46,244 nt of DNA from Planctomycetota bacterium (GCA_947444055.1 CANEYR010000028.1:1-46244), one strand, 5' to 3'. Positions 6,901 to 14,128 are shown, counted from the first letter of the stretch. The notes: generated by a model not told the origin, from the letters alone. A program made the numbers and translations.

Positions 6901-7424
6901 TCGGGCTTGATGTCGCGATGCACGATGCCGCGCGCGTGCGCCTCGGCGAGTCCCGCGGTGGCGCCAAGCAGAATGGCGAGCGCTTCCGCCTCAGTGAGTT
7001 TGCCCTTTCGCTTCACCCGCTCGCGCGCGGTCTCGCCGCGCACGAACTCCATCACCAGATAGTGCAGGCCGTTCTTCTCCTGCACGTCCATCACGCGCAC
7101 CACATTCTGGTGGCCGATGCTGGCGGCGAGCCGCGCCTCGCGTTCGAAGCGCTTGACGAAGTCCGGGTCCTCGGCGGCGAGCGACGGCTTGAGGCACTTC
7201 ACCGCGACGTCGAGGTCGAGCTTGAAGTGCCGCCCGCGGTAGACCGCCCCCATGCCGCCTTGGCCGACCTTCGCGTAGAGCACCGCTGGGTCCAGCACCT
7301 TGAAGCCTTCGACCGTGGGCGCGTCGCGCAGCAACGGGTCGTTCACCAGTTCATTGGGCTGGTCACGGGGCAAGTCGTTGGGACGGTCGTTGGGACGTGG
7401 CGCGGCTGGGTCGGGCTTCGGCAT
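3918..7424 (-). CDS. DGR-diversified transmembrane Ser/Thr protein kinase with C-terminal FGE-sulfatase (C-type-lectin-fold) domain
   Basis: This is an 1168-residue protein. ATG 7424 is chosen because the open frame upstream to 7661 has no domain similarity. Residues 41-325 form a kinase domain: GQGGMGAVYRG at 54-64, Lys76, Glu96, HRDIKPDN at 169-176, DLG at 189-191 (variant DFG) and PPE at 223-225. A hydrophobic span at about 397-417 follows, then a TPR-like helical region (460-555). Ig-like modules cover about 560-910. An FGE-sulfatase domain fills about 920-1163 (IGETEVTQAQW, LPSEAEWEYACRGG, GLYDMHGNVWEWC). The kinase should be cytoplasmic and the C-terminal half outside the membrane. VR covers residues 1120-1163; thirteen residues differ from TR there: 1123, 1126, 1130, 1132, 1133, 1137, 1142, 1144, 1146, 1147, 1150, 1152 and 1153. 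The framework RGG-W-EPA-CRSA-R-GFRPALL is kept. The design suggests a sensor kinase with a hypervariable ligand-binding tip; ligand and substrates are unknown. Confidence 0.95.
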   Translation of the reverse strand: MPKPDPAAPRPNDRPNDLPRDQPNELVNDPLLRDAPTVEGFKVLDPAVLYAKVGQGGMGAVYRGRHFKLDLDVAVKCLKPSLAAEDPDFVKRFEREARLAASIGHQNVVRVMDVQEKNGLHYLVMEFVRGETARERVKRKGKLTEAEALAILLGATAGLAEAHARGIVHRDIKPDNIMVSLEGRVKLADLGLAKSSGNVDGRSLSMSMSAPASRIMGTPQYMPPEQWKSTDVDAAADIWALGATFFYLVTGRASWPGQRKGQPDLDYLNEISQHIQNEDHPDLRTERPDLKPAVHALFERCVRRDPNERFTDARALLKELRKLQIDEEEVLFDPETGSGILRAGVVTPPPRQTLLRIRAAVETMTGQATTAEPAGGFAPRSEGQTIPSARAAARSPMVLVLGVLLLGLLGIGYAAGWFTSEDLTRKTDDEARRNEGKPQPTATPEKEKPSSPAPTGDTKADARAAYERGKQLLPQKGQLDAAIAAFEDALRLDGSLLDVKDPLAAALSQRVKELGDSDLDRAFMLCTRAAALKPGDRVVLLRHEELRGKLAARLVAGLAITTPMDGALLSSRQLLLEGSAESKNLRAVRFALLPGNTVRTTFPEQSQDASVISGAWSGPCQFAADGAWQIWIEGEDGNGVKAMLSAACKVVVDTVDPVLVLQQPLANVPCGARVAVGGKVTDASVCTVMVNGQAAKVDGDRFALDLTMGDGRQEIVVVVRDAVGRTVMEKRSIVVDAVAPGLTLAVLPKVTKDNQVSIAGTVKDLQGGELKVDGKVVTAAADGAFAVPFALGSDQSFAIEVEAKDALGNRSTAKVVVRRDTVAPVVEWTSPDASKPVQAGEVEVAGTVQDEGGVAGVTVNGQVATLRGSVWTAKVAVATAASGSTLLATTRVTVVATDAVGIASKPLLRVLTAAPTFGAKIETSIGLTMIRIDPKPFTMGTPGNTGDETPHQVTITKGYWIGETEVTQAQWKAVMGAKNWGSDYEKVGDRYPATTVDWNEAVAFCDKLTEMERAAGRLPDGCRYGLPSEAEWEYACRGGSTSAFCYGDEENRLAEFAVFGKEVEKGNSADPVRTKKPNAFGLYDMHGNVWEWCADYADYTDGKVVTNTYAGAVTDPLCLSGSLRVFRGGCWLCEPASCRSAYRFAFVPGYAYVNLGFRPALLARSSSK
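3934..4067 (-). repeat. DGR variable repeat (VR) at the 3' end of the kinase gene
   Basis: This segment matches TR at offset 1896. The differences correspond to 15 A-to-T, 3 A-to-G and 1 A-to-C changes on the coding strand. The invariant 33-bp end (3934-3966) adjoins the stop codon side, as expected for the initiation-of-mutagenic-homing region. It contains a 6-bp stem with a four-base loop (3947-3962, CTGGGC/GCCCAG arms) that is also present in TR at 2051-2066. The homology ends seven codons before the end of the protein window covered by RSSSK and the stop, so retrohoming would not disturb the C-terminus. Confidence 0.96.
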
Positions 7425-7617
7425 GCTGGTGACAGGCTTCTTCGAGGCGGCGGAGCATATCGACGGGTCTTCCCGGGCGTCAGATTGGGATGCGCCCAAG
7501 AGTGACTCTGCCCACCGCCCGCAGAGCGGCCTCTTGGTGCTCGCCGACACCAGACCTGATCGTGACCCACCAGTGGCCCTGCTGGACACAGGGGTTGGCC
7601 GGGGATGCTCGGGCTGA

Positions 7618-7651
7618 TCGCGGCGGGGCTCGTTTCGCGGCGGGGCTCGTT
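7618..7651. repeat. 17-bp perfect tandem duplication
   Basis: The unit TCGCGGCGGGGCTCGTT occurs at 7618-7634 and again at 7635-7651 without change. It lies about 200 bases upstream of the kinase start. A recent duplication is the simplest explanation; a regulatory role is possible but unsupported. Confidence 0.8.
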
Positions 7652-7691
7652 GCCTGGCCAAGAGAGGGGAAGCAGGATGGTGACAGCCAAG

Positions 7692-7739
7692 GTCGATGCG
7701 GCAATGGGTCGATGCCGCAATGAACCGATGCGGCGAACA
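7692..7739. repeat. three 16-bp tandem repeats upstream of the RAYT gene
   Basis: The units at 7692-7707, 7708-7723 and 7724-7739 share the core CGATGCSGCRA (consensus GTCGATGCGGCAATGG). The third copy is the most diverged. They end 15 bases before a promoter candidate, in a position fit for a regulator with iterated binding sites. Function is not known. Confidence 0.6.
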
Positions 7740-7754
7740 TCCTCCGAACGCCTC

Positions 7755-7782
7755 TTGACGTCAGCGAACCACTCGTTAATGT
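7755..7782 (+). promoter_or_regulatory. sigma70-like promoter candidate for the RAYT gene
   Basis: TTGACG (7755-7760) and TAATGT (7777-7782) are separated by 16 bases. This would start transcription close to the ATG at 7796, giving a very short leader. It is judged on sequence match only. Confidence 0.35.
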
Positions 7783-7795
7783 CCGCTCAATCATC

Positions 7796-8509
7796 ATGGT
7801 CCGTCGTGCGCACCGCCCAGAGCAGAAGCAACCGCAGCAAGGCGTGCTGCCGTTTCGCCAGCACGGCGGGCGGCGGCCAGGCGCCGGCCGGAAGCCCAAG
7901 GGCGAGAAGGCAGGCATCGGCCACCGCCCGCGGCCAGCACTGGCGTCCCGCTTCCCCGCCCACGTGACCATGAAGATGCTGCAGCGACTGCCCCGACTGC
8001 GCAGCCGTGCTGAGTACCGGGTGTTGCTCGCTTGCTTCGCCAACGGCTGCGACCGCTACGGCTTTCGCCTCACGCACTACGCAGTGCTCAACGACCATCT
8101 GCATCTGCTGGTCGAGGCGGGCAACCGGGGCAGTCTGGCGCGAGGCGTCAAGGGCCTCGCGATCCGCATCGCCAAAGCCCTGAACAAGCTGTGGCAACGT
8201 CGCGGTACCGTGTTCGCCGATCGCTACCACGACCGCATCCTGAAGACGCCACGCGAGGTCCGGAACGCGCTGCGCTACGTGCTGGGGAACGGGAAGAAGC
8301 ACGCGGCCGAAGGTCGCGAGGTCGCGGTGCCGCAGGCCATCGACACCTTCACTTCGGCGCCGTGGTTCGATGGATTTCGGGAGACCATCGTCGTGCGCGG
8401 CATCGCAGCGATGCCACGCCCGGTGACCGCTGCGCACACCTGGATGCTCACCATCGGCTGGCGACGGCACGGCCTGCTCTCCGTGCACGATCTGCCAGCG
8501 ACCGCTTGA
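7796..8509 (+). CDS. REP-associated tyrosine transposase (RAYT, Y1/HUH superfamily)
   Basis: This is a 237-residue protein with the family layout: a basic N-terminus with GGRRPGAGRKPKGEKAG, a strand at RFPAHVTMK, the HUH motif in HYAVLNDHLHLLVEA (His101 and His103), and LWQRRGTVFADRYHDR. The helix NALRYVLGNGKKH carries the likely nucleophile Tyr161. Y1_Tnp (PF01797) enzymes cut and rejoin single-stranded DNA through a covalent 5'-phosphotyrosine. RAYTs are usually single-copy and domesticated and act on REP palindromes. No clear REP palindrome was seen next to this gene, only tandem repeats upstream. It is divergent from the kinase gene and marks the right edge of the accessory island. Confidence 0.9.
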   Translation: MVRRAHRPEQKQPQQGVLPFRQHGGRRPGAGRKPKGEKAGIGHRPRPALASRFPAHVTMKMLQRLPRLRSRAEYRVLLACFANGCDRYGFRLTHYAVLNDHLHLLVEAGNRGSLARGVKGLAIRIAKALNKLWQRRGTVFADRYHDRILKTPREVRNALRYVLGNGKKHAAEGREVAVPQAIDTFTSAPWFDGFRETIVVRGIAAMPRPVTAAHTWMLTIGWRRHGLLSVHDLPATA

Positions 8510-8546
8510 TGGGCGAGCCGATCGGCGCCGGTGCCGTTCCAACCGT

Positions 8547-9338
8547 TCACGCAAGCAGTTCGCCGCGCACCACCGTGACGGCGGTGCCGCGCAGCAGCAC
8601 CCGCTCGCCGCGCAGTTCGACTTCGACGATGCCGCCGCGCGCCGAGGCTTGAAAGCCGCGCAGCGTCGTGCGGCCGAGGCGCTCCGCCCAGAACGGTGCC
8701 AAGCCGCAGTGGGCCGACCCCGTCACCGGATCCTCCGGCACGCCTACGGCTGGTGCGAAGAACCGCGATACGAAGTCGAACTTGCCGCTGCTGCGGGCGG
8801 TGACGATCACGCCGCGCACTGGCAACTTGACGAGTGCGGTCAGGTTCGGCTGCAGAGACCGCACTTGTCGTTCACTCGCCAGCTCGACCAACAGGTCGTC
8901 TTGGTTGCGCGCCACGAACACTGGCGTCACGCCAAGCGCCTTCGACAAGCCCGCAGGCACTTTGCAGCGCACCGCCGGGCGCGCCGGGAAATCGAGTTCG
9001 ATGCGATCGCTGCGTTGGGCCGCGGTCAGCACACCGCTGCGCGTCGTAAAGACCAGGACGTGATCGCGCGCCGCCAACCCTTCCGACCACAACACATGCG
9101 CGGTCGCCAGCGTCGCGTGCCCACACAAATCGACTTCCACCTGCGGGGTGAACCAACGCAGCCGAAAGCCGCGCGCCATCGGCGACACGAACGCCGTCTC
9201 CGACAGATTCATCTCCGCCGCGACCGCCTGCATCCAGCGCGCGGGCTTCGCGGCGGCCAGCAAACAGACAGCGGCCGGGTTGCCGCGGAACGGCTTCGAA
9301 GTGAATGCATCCACGTGAAAGCACGGCGTCGTCGGCAT
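8547..9338 (-). CDS. PhzF-family isomerase/epimerase-like protein
   Basis: This is a 263-residue protein with the PhzF (PF02567) features: the N-terminal VDAFTSKPFRGNPAAV, MNLSETAFV with the catalytic Glu47, RWFTPQVEVDLCGHATLATA, and DPVTGSAHCGLAPFW near the C-terminus, where glycines bind substrate phosphate or carboxylate. The fold has two diaminopimelate-epimerase-like halves. PhzF acts in phenazine synthesis, but most family members are isomerases of unknown substrate, and no phenazine genes are nearby. The gene stands alone, convergent with the RAYT gene and divergent from thpR. Confidence 0.93.
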   Translation of the reverse strand: MPTTPCFHVDAFTSKPFRGNPAAVCLLAAAKPARWMQAVAAEMNLSETAFVSPMARGFRLRWFTPQVEVDLCGHATLATAHVLWSEGLAARDHVLVFTTRSGVLTAAQRSDRIELDFPARPAVRCKVPAGLSKALGVTPVFVARNQDDLLVELASERQVRSLQPNLTALVKLPVRGVIVTARSSGKFDFVSRFFAPAVGVPEDPVTGSAHCGLAPFWAERLGRTTLRGFQASARGGIVEVELRGERVLLRGTAVTVVRGELLA

Positions 9339-9387
9339 CGTCGTGTTGTAGCACGGTGATTGCCGCGCGCTCCGCTAGCATCCGCGC

Positions 9388-9993
9388 GTGCGCTGCTTCG
9401 TCGCCCTCGATCTACCGACTCCGGTTCGGAACCACCTCACCAACGTCATTGCCCCATTGCGCAGTCGCTACGACGTGAAATGGGTGCCTGCCGACCAACT
9501 GCACCTGACCCTGGTGTTCGCTGGGGAACTGCCGGACGACGCCGTCGACGACCTCGCCCATGTCGTCGCGGCGGTGACGCTGCCGCCGTTGTCGTTGCAC
9601 TTGCAGGAGCTTGGCCACTTCCCGCCGCGCGGCGTTCCGCGCGTGCTGTGGGCGGGACTCGGTGGTGATGCGGAGGCGGTGACGCACCTGCATGAAGAAC
9701 TGGTGATGCGCGCCGAATCGCTTGGCGTCGAACGCGAAAAGCGCGGCTTCACGCCGCACGTCACCCTCGGCCGCATCCGCACCGACTTCGGGGCGTTGGC
9801 GATGGTCGACGAGATGAGGAAACTCGGCAGCACGCTGAACGCCAAGCCGTTCGCGCCGACGGGACTGGTGCTCTACGCCAGCGAACTGCGCCCCGGCGGC
9901 CCCCTGCACCGCGTGATCGTCGAACGCAAGCTGCCGCCGCCGCTGGTGCCGCCGACGCCGGAGACACTGCCGGAGACACCGCCGTCGGCCTGA
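9388..9993 (+). CDS. thpR: RNA 2',3'-cyclic phosphodiesterase (2H phosphoesterase)
   Basis: This is a 201-residue protein starting at GTG 9388 (MRCFVALDLPTPVRNHL). The two catalytic HxTx motifs are HLTL (His39) and HVTL (His124), with the surrounding VPADQLHLTLVFAGE and GFTPHVTLGRIR typical of the ThpR/LigT family. The enzyme opens RNA 2',3'-cyclic phosphates in the cytoplasm. The Pro-rich C-terminal tail (PPPLVPPTPETLPETPPSA) is not part of the fold. A 6-bp hairpin follows the stop. Confidence 0.93.
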   Translation: MRCFVALDLPTPVRNHLTNVIAPLRSRYDVKWVPADQLHLTLVFAGELPDDAVDDLAHVVAAVTLPPLSLHLQELGHFPPRGVPRVLWAGLGGDAEAVTHLHEELVMRAESLGVEREKRGFTPHVTLGRIRTDFGALAMVDEMRKLGSTLNAKPFAPTGLVLYASELRPGGPLHRVIVERKLPPPLVPPTPETLPETPPSA

Positions 9994-10005
9994 GCCCCGT
10001 TTCGC

Positions 10006-10022
10006 CCGGTTCGGCCAACCGG
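10006..10022 (+). terminator. hairpin downstream of thpR
   Basis: CCGGTT (10006-10011) and AACCGG (10017-10022) form a perfect 6-bp stem with a five-base loop, 12 bases after the thpR stop. There is no T-tract, so this is at best a weak terminator. Confidence 0.3.
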
Positions 10023-10117
10023 CGTCAGCGCGATCGGAGCCGCCGAGCCCAGCTTGCGGTTACTGCAGAGGCATGCGATCGTGCCCGCCCTCGCCCCGCC
10101 CCGCGAGCTACCAACCG

Positions 10118-11251
10118 ATGCGATCCAACCTGCTCGCCACCTCGTTCTTGTTCGCGCTGACGGCTTCGCTCGCCGCCCAAGAAGTTCGCGCCGGGCCGTG
10201 GCAAACCGCCGGCAAGATCCCCGTGGGCTGGGTCGTGCACAACACGAAGTACTACCACGTGCAATCGCAGTGCGGCCTCGACAAGGCCAAGCGCCTTGGC
10301 GAGCACATGGAAGTCATGAACGTGGTCTATCGCAAGATGTTCAAGCCCGACAAGGACGGCGCCAAGCAATACACCATCAAGCTGTTCAAGGATGAGCCGA
10401 CCTATCACTCTTATGGCGGTCCGCAAGGGGCCGCTGCGTACTACTCCTGGACCGCCCGTGAAATGGTGTGCTACGACTCCGGCAAATGGAGCGACGAAGA
10501 GAAGACCGAAGGAGCGGTGACCGGTCCCGAGACGGCGCGCGACCGACTGCGCCGACGTCGGTCGAAGTTCATGGAGATGATGACGATGGACCTGCTCGGC
10601 ACCGCCGCGCACGAGGGTTGGCACCAGTACTTCGATTGGTATGTCGGCTCGAAGGTGGAGCTGCCGTCGTGGATCGACGAGGGCATGGGCGACTACTTCT
10701 ACTGCGCTGCTCCCCAACGCCAGAAGGGCGCCAAGAAGGGAGCTGCTGAAGTGGGCCGTATGAACGATGGCCGCTTGTGGGTCATCCAAGCCGCCAAGCG
10801 ACAGAATCTGATGGTGCCGCTGCAAACCTTCGTGTCGATGCTGCAGAGCGCCTACTACACCAACCCGGACGTGTGTTATGCGCAGGGCTGGGTATTCTGT
10901 CAGTTCTTGCTGCATGGAGAAGGCGGCAAGTACACCAAGATCATCCCCAACTATGTGCGGCTGATCCGCAGCGACTCCAACTGGCCGGTAGTCACCGAGA
11001 AGGCGTTCAAGGGAATCGACTTCGCAGTGATGGATACGGAGTTCAAGGCCTTCATCGACACCTTGAAGCCGAGTATCGCCGAACCTGAGGAAGAAGAAGA
11101 GGAAGCAGGCGAGGGTGAGGCAGTGCCACCGGCAGTGCCACCGGTAGTGCCACCGGTAGTGCCACCGGCAGTGCCACCGGCAGTGCCACCGCCACCGCCG
11201 CCCGCAGGTGGCGGTACGGGGCCAGGCGGCACCGGCCCGGGTGGCGGCTGA
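10118..11251 (+). CDS. secreted DUF1570-like putative metallopeptidase
   Basis: This is a 377-residue protein from ATG 10118 with a signal peptide (MRSNLLATSFLFALTASLAA, cleavage near residue 21). A zinc-peptidase motif lies in TAAHEGWHQYF (His165, Glu166, His169), and SWIDEGMGDYF with Glu188 downstream is a plausible third zinc ligand. This arrangement matches DUF1570, a gluzincin-like family common in Planctomycetota. The C-terminus is low complexity: a Glu run (EEEEEEAGEGE), then VPPA/VPPV repeats and Gly-rich residues, perhaps a wall- or matrix-contacting tail. The frame is open further upstream to 10073, but only the ATG at 10118 gives a clean signal peptide. Substrate unknown. Confidence 0.8.
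   Translation: MRSNLLATSFLFALTASLAAQEVRAGPWQTAGKIPVGWVVHNTKYYHVQSQCGLDKAKRLGEHMEVMNVVYRKMFKPDKDGAKQYTIKLFKDEPTYHSYGGPQGAAAYYSWTAREMVCYDSGKWSDEEKTEGAVTGPETARDRLRRRRSKFMEMMTMDLLGTAAHEGWHQYFDWYVGSKVELPSWIDEGMGDYFYCAAPQRQKGAKKGAAEVGRMNDGRLWVIQAAKRQNLMVPLQTFVSMLQSAYYTNPDVCYAQGWVFCQFLLHGEGGKYTKIIPNYVRLIRSDSNWPVVTEKAFKGIDFAVMDTEFKAFIDTLKPSIAEPEEEEEEAGEGEAVPPAVPPVVPPVVPPAVPPAVPPPPPPAGGGTGPGGTGPGGG
11123..11194 (+). repeat. six 12-bp tandem repeats encoding a VPPA/VPPV tail
   Basis: The unit GTGCCACCGGCA occurs six times in phase with the codons of the DUF1570-like gene. Copies differ only at GCA/GTA and in the last unit (GCCA). Each copy adds four residues, so copy-number change by slippage would alter tail length without a frameshift. 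Confidence 0.85.
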
Positions 11252-11280
11252 ACGCCACCGCTGGGCTCAGTGAGTCTGGC

Positions 11281-13002
11281 TTACTCGGTCTCGATGTTGA
11301 CCAGCACCTTCTGCACATCGAGGGTGCGCGGCGCTTCGAGAATGCGCGCGGCGATGCGACGACATTCCTCAATCGAGTACCGCGCCAACACCTTCATGAC
11401 GCCACGCAGTCGCACCGGAGCAATCGAAAAGCTGCGGTAGCCGACGCCGAGATAGAAGGGAATGCGCACCGGATCGGCCGCGCTCTCACCAAAGAGCACT
11501 AGCGGTTTCTCACGGCGTTCGGCATCTCTCGCCAGGCGCGCCAGGGTCTCGAACACCGCGGGATGCACCATTTCGTGGTATTCACGAACCGCCGCGTTGT
11601 CGCGATCGGCAGCCAGCAAGTGCGCCTGCAAGTCGTCGACGGCCACGACCGCGTAGTCGCTCTCGACCAACAGCGCCCCGAGCGACATCGCCGCGGCCGG
11701 CACTTCAATCACTGGCGCAATCGCCAGATCGGCGGCGCAGGGCACACCGGCCTTCTTCAGCGCCACCCGTTCTTCGAGCAGGGCCGCTTTGACGCGCTGC
11801 AGATCCGACAACCCGGTGACGAACGGGACCAACACACTGGCGCCGATCGCCCCCACCGCCGCTCGCACTATGGCCCGCAATTGCATGCGCAGCAGATCGC
11901 GATCGAGCAACAAGCCACGCACCCCGCGCAGCCCCATCGTCGGATTGCGCTCCTGATGGCGCAGGTTGGCATCGCGCGTCGCCGCCATCACGTCGAGCAA
12001 GCGGAACGCCACCGGCCGTCCCGCATTCGCTTCCACCACCTGACGGTAGGTGCTGACGAGCGCGTCCTCACTCGGTCGCATCTTGTCGGCGAGGAACTGC
12101 AGCTCGGTGCGGTAGACCCCGATGCCCTCCATGCCAAACGTGCGCACCAAGTCCGCTTCGCCGGGGCTGCCACAAGAACCCAACAAGCGAACGGGCGTGC
12201 CGTCGCGGGTTTGATGGTTCTTGGCTTCGGTAGGTGCGGACGTCGCGACTTTGCTCGCCTTCCAACGCTGCGCGCTGAGCGTCGCATCGGCGAGCACACG
12301 GTCGTCGGGAGCGGTGACCAGTTCGCCCGCGGTCGCATCCAACACGACGATGTCGCCGTCGCGCACCAACTTCGGCAAATCGCGAATGCCCGTCACCGTC
12401 GGAATGCCCATGCCGCGCGCCAAAATTGCCGCGTGCGAGCTCATGCCACCTTCTTCCGCCACGATGCCCTCAACCTTCTCATTGGCGAGGTTGAACATGT
12501 CCGCCGTCGTCAACTTGCTGGCCACCAATACATACGGGCCAGTCGGCGCCAGAGGACCGCGCACCGCCTCGGCTTCGAGGTTGCGCTGCAACCGCGTCGC
12601 GACGTCGCGCAGATCGCTGGCGCGGCGACGCAGCAGTTCACTCTCGACCAATTGGAAGATGCGGTCGTACTTGGTGAACACCAACTGCACCGCTTCGTGC
12701 ACCGGCAGCCGTTCCTTGATCACCTGCGATTCGATCTCGGTGACGAACATCGCGTCACCGAGGTAGGCGAGGTGTGAATCGAAGATGCGCAACTCGGCTT
12801 CCCCGAGACTGTCAGCCTGCTTCTGTTTGATCTCCTCGATCTGCGCGCGGCTCTTTTGCAGCGCTTCCCGCAACCGATTGAGCTCGGATTCGACTTCGTC
12901 GGCAGCCAGGCGCCGGCTGGTTTGCTGCGCTGCGAACCCACGCACAAACACCGGCCCGACCGCGATGCCAGGCGCCACACATTCACCTCGGACCCGCTTC
13001 AT
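11281..13002 (-). CDS. ptsI: PTS enzyme I-like phosphoenolpyruvate-protein phosphotransferase, catalytic Cys absent
   Basis: This is a 573-residue protein from ATG 13002 (MKRVRGECVAPGIAVGPVF), the normal length for EI. The N-terminal PEP-utiliser region and the phospho-histidine swivel domain are present: EEGGMSSHAAILARGMGIP with His190. In the TIM barrel Arg298 (GVYRTE), Arg334, Glu433 (VIEVPAA) and Asp457 (VDDL) match PEP- and magnesium-binding residues. The conserved C-terminal CGE motif, whose Cys is the proton donor in EI, reads LFGESAAD here: Phe504 replaces Cys. The usual D-GGDK segment is also changed to DVMAATRD. No HPr or EII genes are near. It may be a regulatory EI paralogue or use altered chemistry. 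Confidence 0.88.
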   Translation of the reverse strand: MKRVRGECVAPGIAVGPVFVRGFAAQQTSRRLAADEVESELNRLREALQKSRAQIEEIKQKQADSLGEAELRIFDSHLAYLGDAMFVTEIESQVIKERLPVHEAVQLVFTKYDRIFQLVESELLRRRASDLRDVATRLQRNLEAEAVRGPLAPTGPYVLVASKLTTADMFNLANEKVEGIVAEEGGMSSHAAILARGMGIPTVTGIRDLPKLVRDGDIVVLDATAGELVTAPDDRVLADATLSAQRWKASKVATSAPTEAKNHQTRDGTPVRLLGSCGSPGEADLVRTFGMEGIGVYRTELQFLADKMRPSEDALVSTYRQVVEANAGRPVAFRLLDVMAATRDANLRHQERNPTMGLRGVRGLLLDRDLLRMQLRAIVRAAVGAIGASVLVPFVTGLSDLQRVKAALLEERVALKKAGVPCAADLAIAPVIEVPAAAMSLGALLVESDYAVVAVDDLQAHLLAADRDNAAVREYHEMVHPAVFETLARLARDAERREKPLVLFGESAADPVRIPFYLGVGYRSFSIAPVRLRGVMKVLARYSIEECRRIAARILEAPRTLDVQKVLVNIETE

Positions 13003-13279
13003 GACGGCTCCCCTTGGCGAACGGTTGGCATTGACGGCGGCATGACCACGAACGAGGGAGGCCGGGGGGACGGCAGAGGCATCATCGAAAAAATGGTGTC
13101 TCGGGGACGAAGGCGGAGCAATCGGAACCGCCGGCGGCAAGGACGCGTGCCACCATGCGCGGCAGCAAGTTGTCCGCCCGTGGGCGAGCGAAGGGTAGCG
13201 CGCTGCGCTGGCCTCGGGTAGACATACGATTTGCGCCGGGCGAGCGTCCGCGCCCTAAGAACCCGAGAAAATCCCGTCG

Positions 13280-14128
13280 ATGGGAGTACACCCCACCGCG
13301 ATCATTGCCACTGGCGCCGAACTTGGCCGCGATGTCGAGATTGGTCCTTATTGCACCCTTGGTCCGGGAGTCCGTCTCGGCGCAAGGTGCAGACTGATCA
13401 GCCACGTGGTGATCGACGGCGACACCTGGCTAGGCGACGACAACGAGCTGTTCCCGTTCGCGGTGATCGGGGTCACCCCGCAGGACAAGAAACTGAAGGC
13501 CGGCGACGCCCATGCCCGCCTGCGCATCGGCTCGCACAATCGCATCCGCGAACACGTCACCATCCACGGCGGCACCCCGTTCGGCGGCGGTGTCACCACC
13601 ATCGGTGACCACAACTTGATCCTGGTCGGCGCCCACATCGGTCACGATGCGACCGTCGGCAACCACGTCGTGTTCACCAACGGCGCCATGGCGGCTGGCC
13701 ATACTTGGATCGGCGACCGCGCGATCCTCGGCGCCATGGTCGGCATTCACCAGTTCGCGCGCATCGGCAAGATGGCGATGGTCGGGGCTGGGGCGATGGT
13801 GTCACACGACGCGCCGCCGTTCTCGATGGTGCAAGGCGACCGCGCCAAACTGGTCGCGGTCAACGTCGTCGGCCTGCACCGCAACGGCTACACCGCCGAA
13901 CAGAAGGCTCTCGTCAAGCGCGTGTTCCGACTACTGTTCTGGCGTGCCGGAACGTTGCACCAACGCCTTGAATTCGTCCGTGGCAGCTCCCTGCACCGGG
14001 ATCCTGTCTGCCGCGAGATCGTCGAGTTCGTCGCCGCCAGCCGGCGCGGTGTCTGCAGCCCACGATCCGGCCGCCAACAGCCCAGCGAAGCGATGGAAGC
14101 GCACGGCGATGGCGCCGCGGTCACCTGA
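13280..14128 (+). CDS. lpxA: acyl-ACP--UDP-N-acetylglucosamine O-acyltransferase
   Basis: This is a 282-residue protein with hexapeptide repeats of a left-handed beta helix from residue 1 to about 190, followed by a C-terminal helical part. Catalytic His122 lies in NLILVGAHIGHDATVGN, equivalent to His125 of the E. coli enzyme. The sequence HQFARIGKMAMVGAGAMV, then PPFSMVQGDRAKLVAVNVVG and LHRNGY, matches LpxA rather than LpxD. It catalyses the first step of lipid A synthesis in the cytoplasm, implying an LPS-bearing outer membrane. The last 20 bases overlap the next gene, and the C-terminal tail after residue about 245 is unusual and may be non-conserved. ATG 13280 begins the first repeat directly. 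Confidence 0.93.
   Translation: MGVHPTAIIATGAELGRDVEIGPYCTLGPGVRLGARCRLISHVVIDGDTWLGDDNELFPFAVIGVTPQDKKLKAGDAHARLRIGSHNRIREHVTIHGGTPFGGGVTTIGDHNLILVGAHIGHDATVGNHVVFTNGAMAAGHTWIGDRAILGAMVGIHQFARIGKMAMVGAGAMVSHDAPPFSMVQGDRAKLVAVNVVGLHRNGYTAEQKALVKRVFRLLFWRAGTLHQRLEFVRGSSLHRDPVCREIVEFVAASRRGVCSPRSGRQQPSEAMEAHGDGAAVT

Larger units (their letters stand above)
2038..7424 (-). mobile_element. complete diversity-generating retroelement with its kinase target
   Basis: The cassette reads, 5' to 3' on the minus strand: target gene ending in VR, a 9-bp-stem hairpin, HRDC accessory gene, reverse transcriptase, TR. All parts needed for mutagenic retrohoming are present except Avd, which many DGRs replace with an HRDC-domain protein. 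DGRs copy TR RNA into cDNA with adenine-directed errors and place it in VR, so that one gene is repeatedly diversified. The strictly adenine-limited TR/VR differences and full-length reading frames argue that the element is, or recently was, active. Confidence 0.93.
7425..7795. other. 371-base divergent intergenic region between the kinase and the RAYT gene
   Basis: No credible gene is present. The region holds a perfect 17-bp tandem duplication (7618-7651), three 16-bp imperfect tandem repeats (7692-7739) and a sigma70-like promoter candidate for the RAYT gene (7755-7782). I could not identify a convincing promoter for the kinase gene on the minus strand. Confidence 0.6.

Noticed and set aside
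7425..7661. N-terminal extension of the kinase by 79 residues
   Set aside because: No domain similarity and low-complexity composition; ATG 7424 directly precedes the Pro/Asp-rich linker and kinase domain.
13647..14108. Upstream extension of the first M16-like protein inside lpxA
   Set aside because: Ser/Arg-rich out-of-frame reading of lpxA; the signal peptide begins at 14109.
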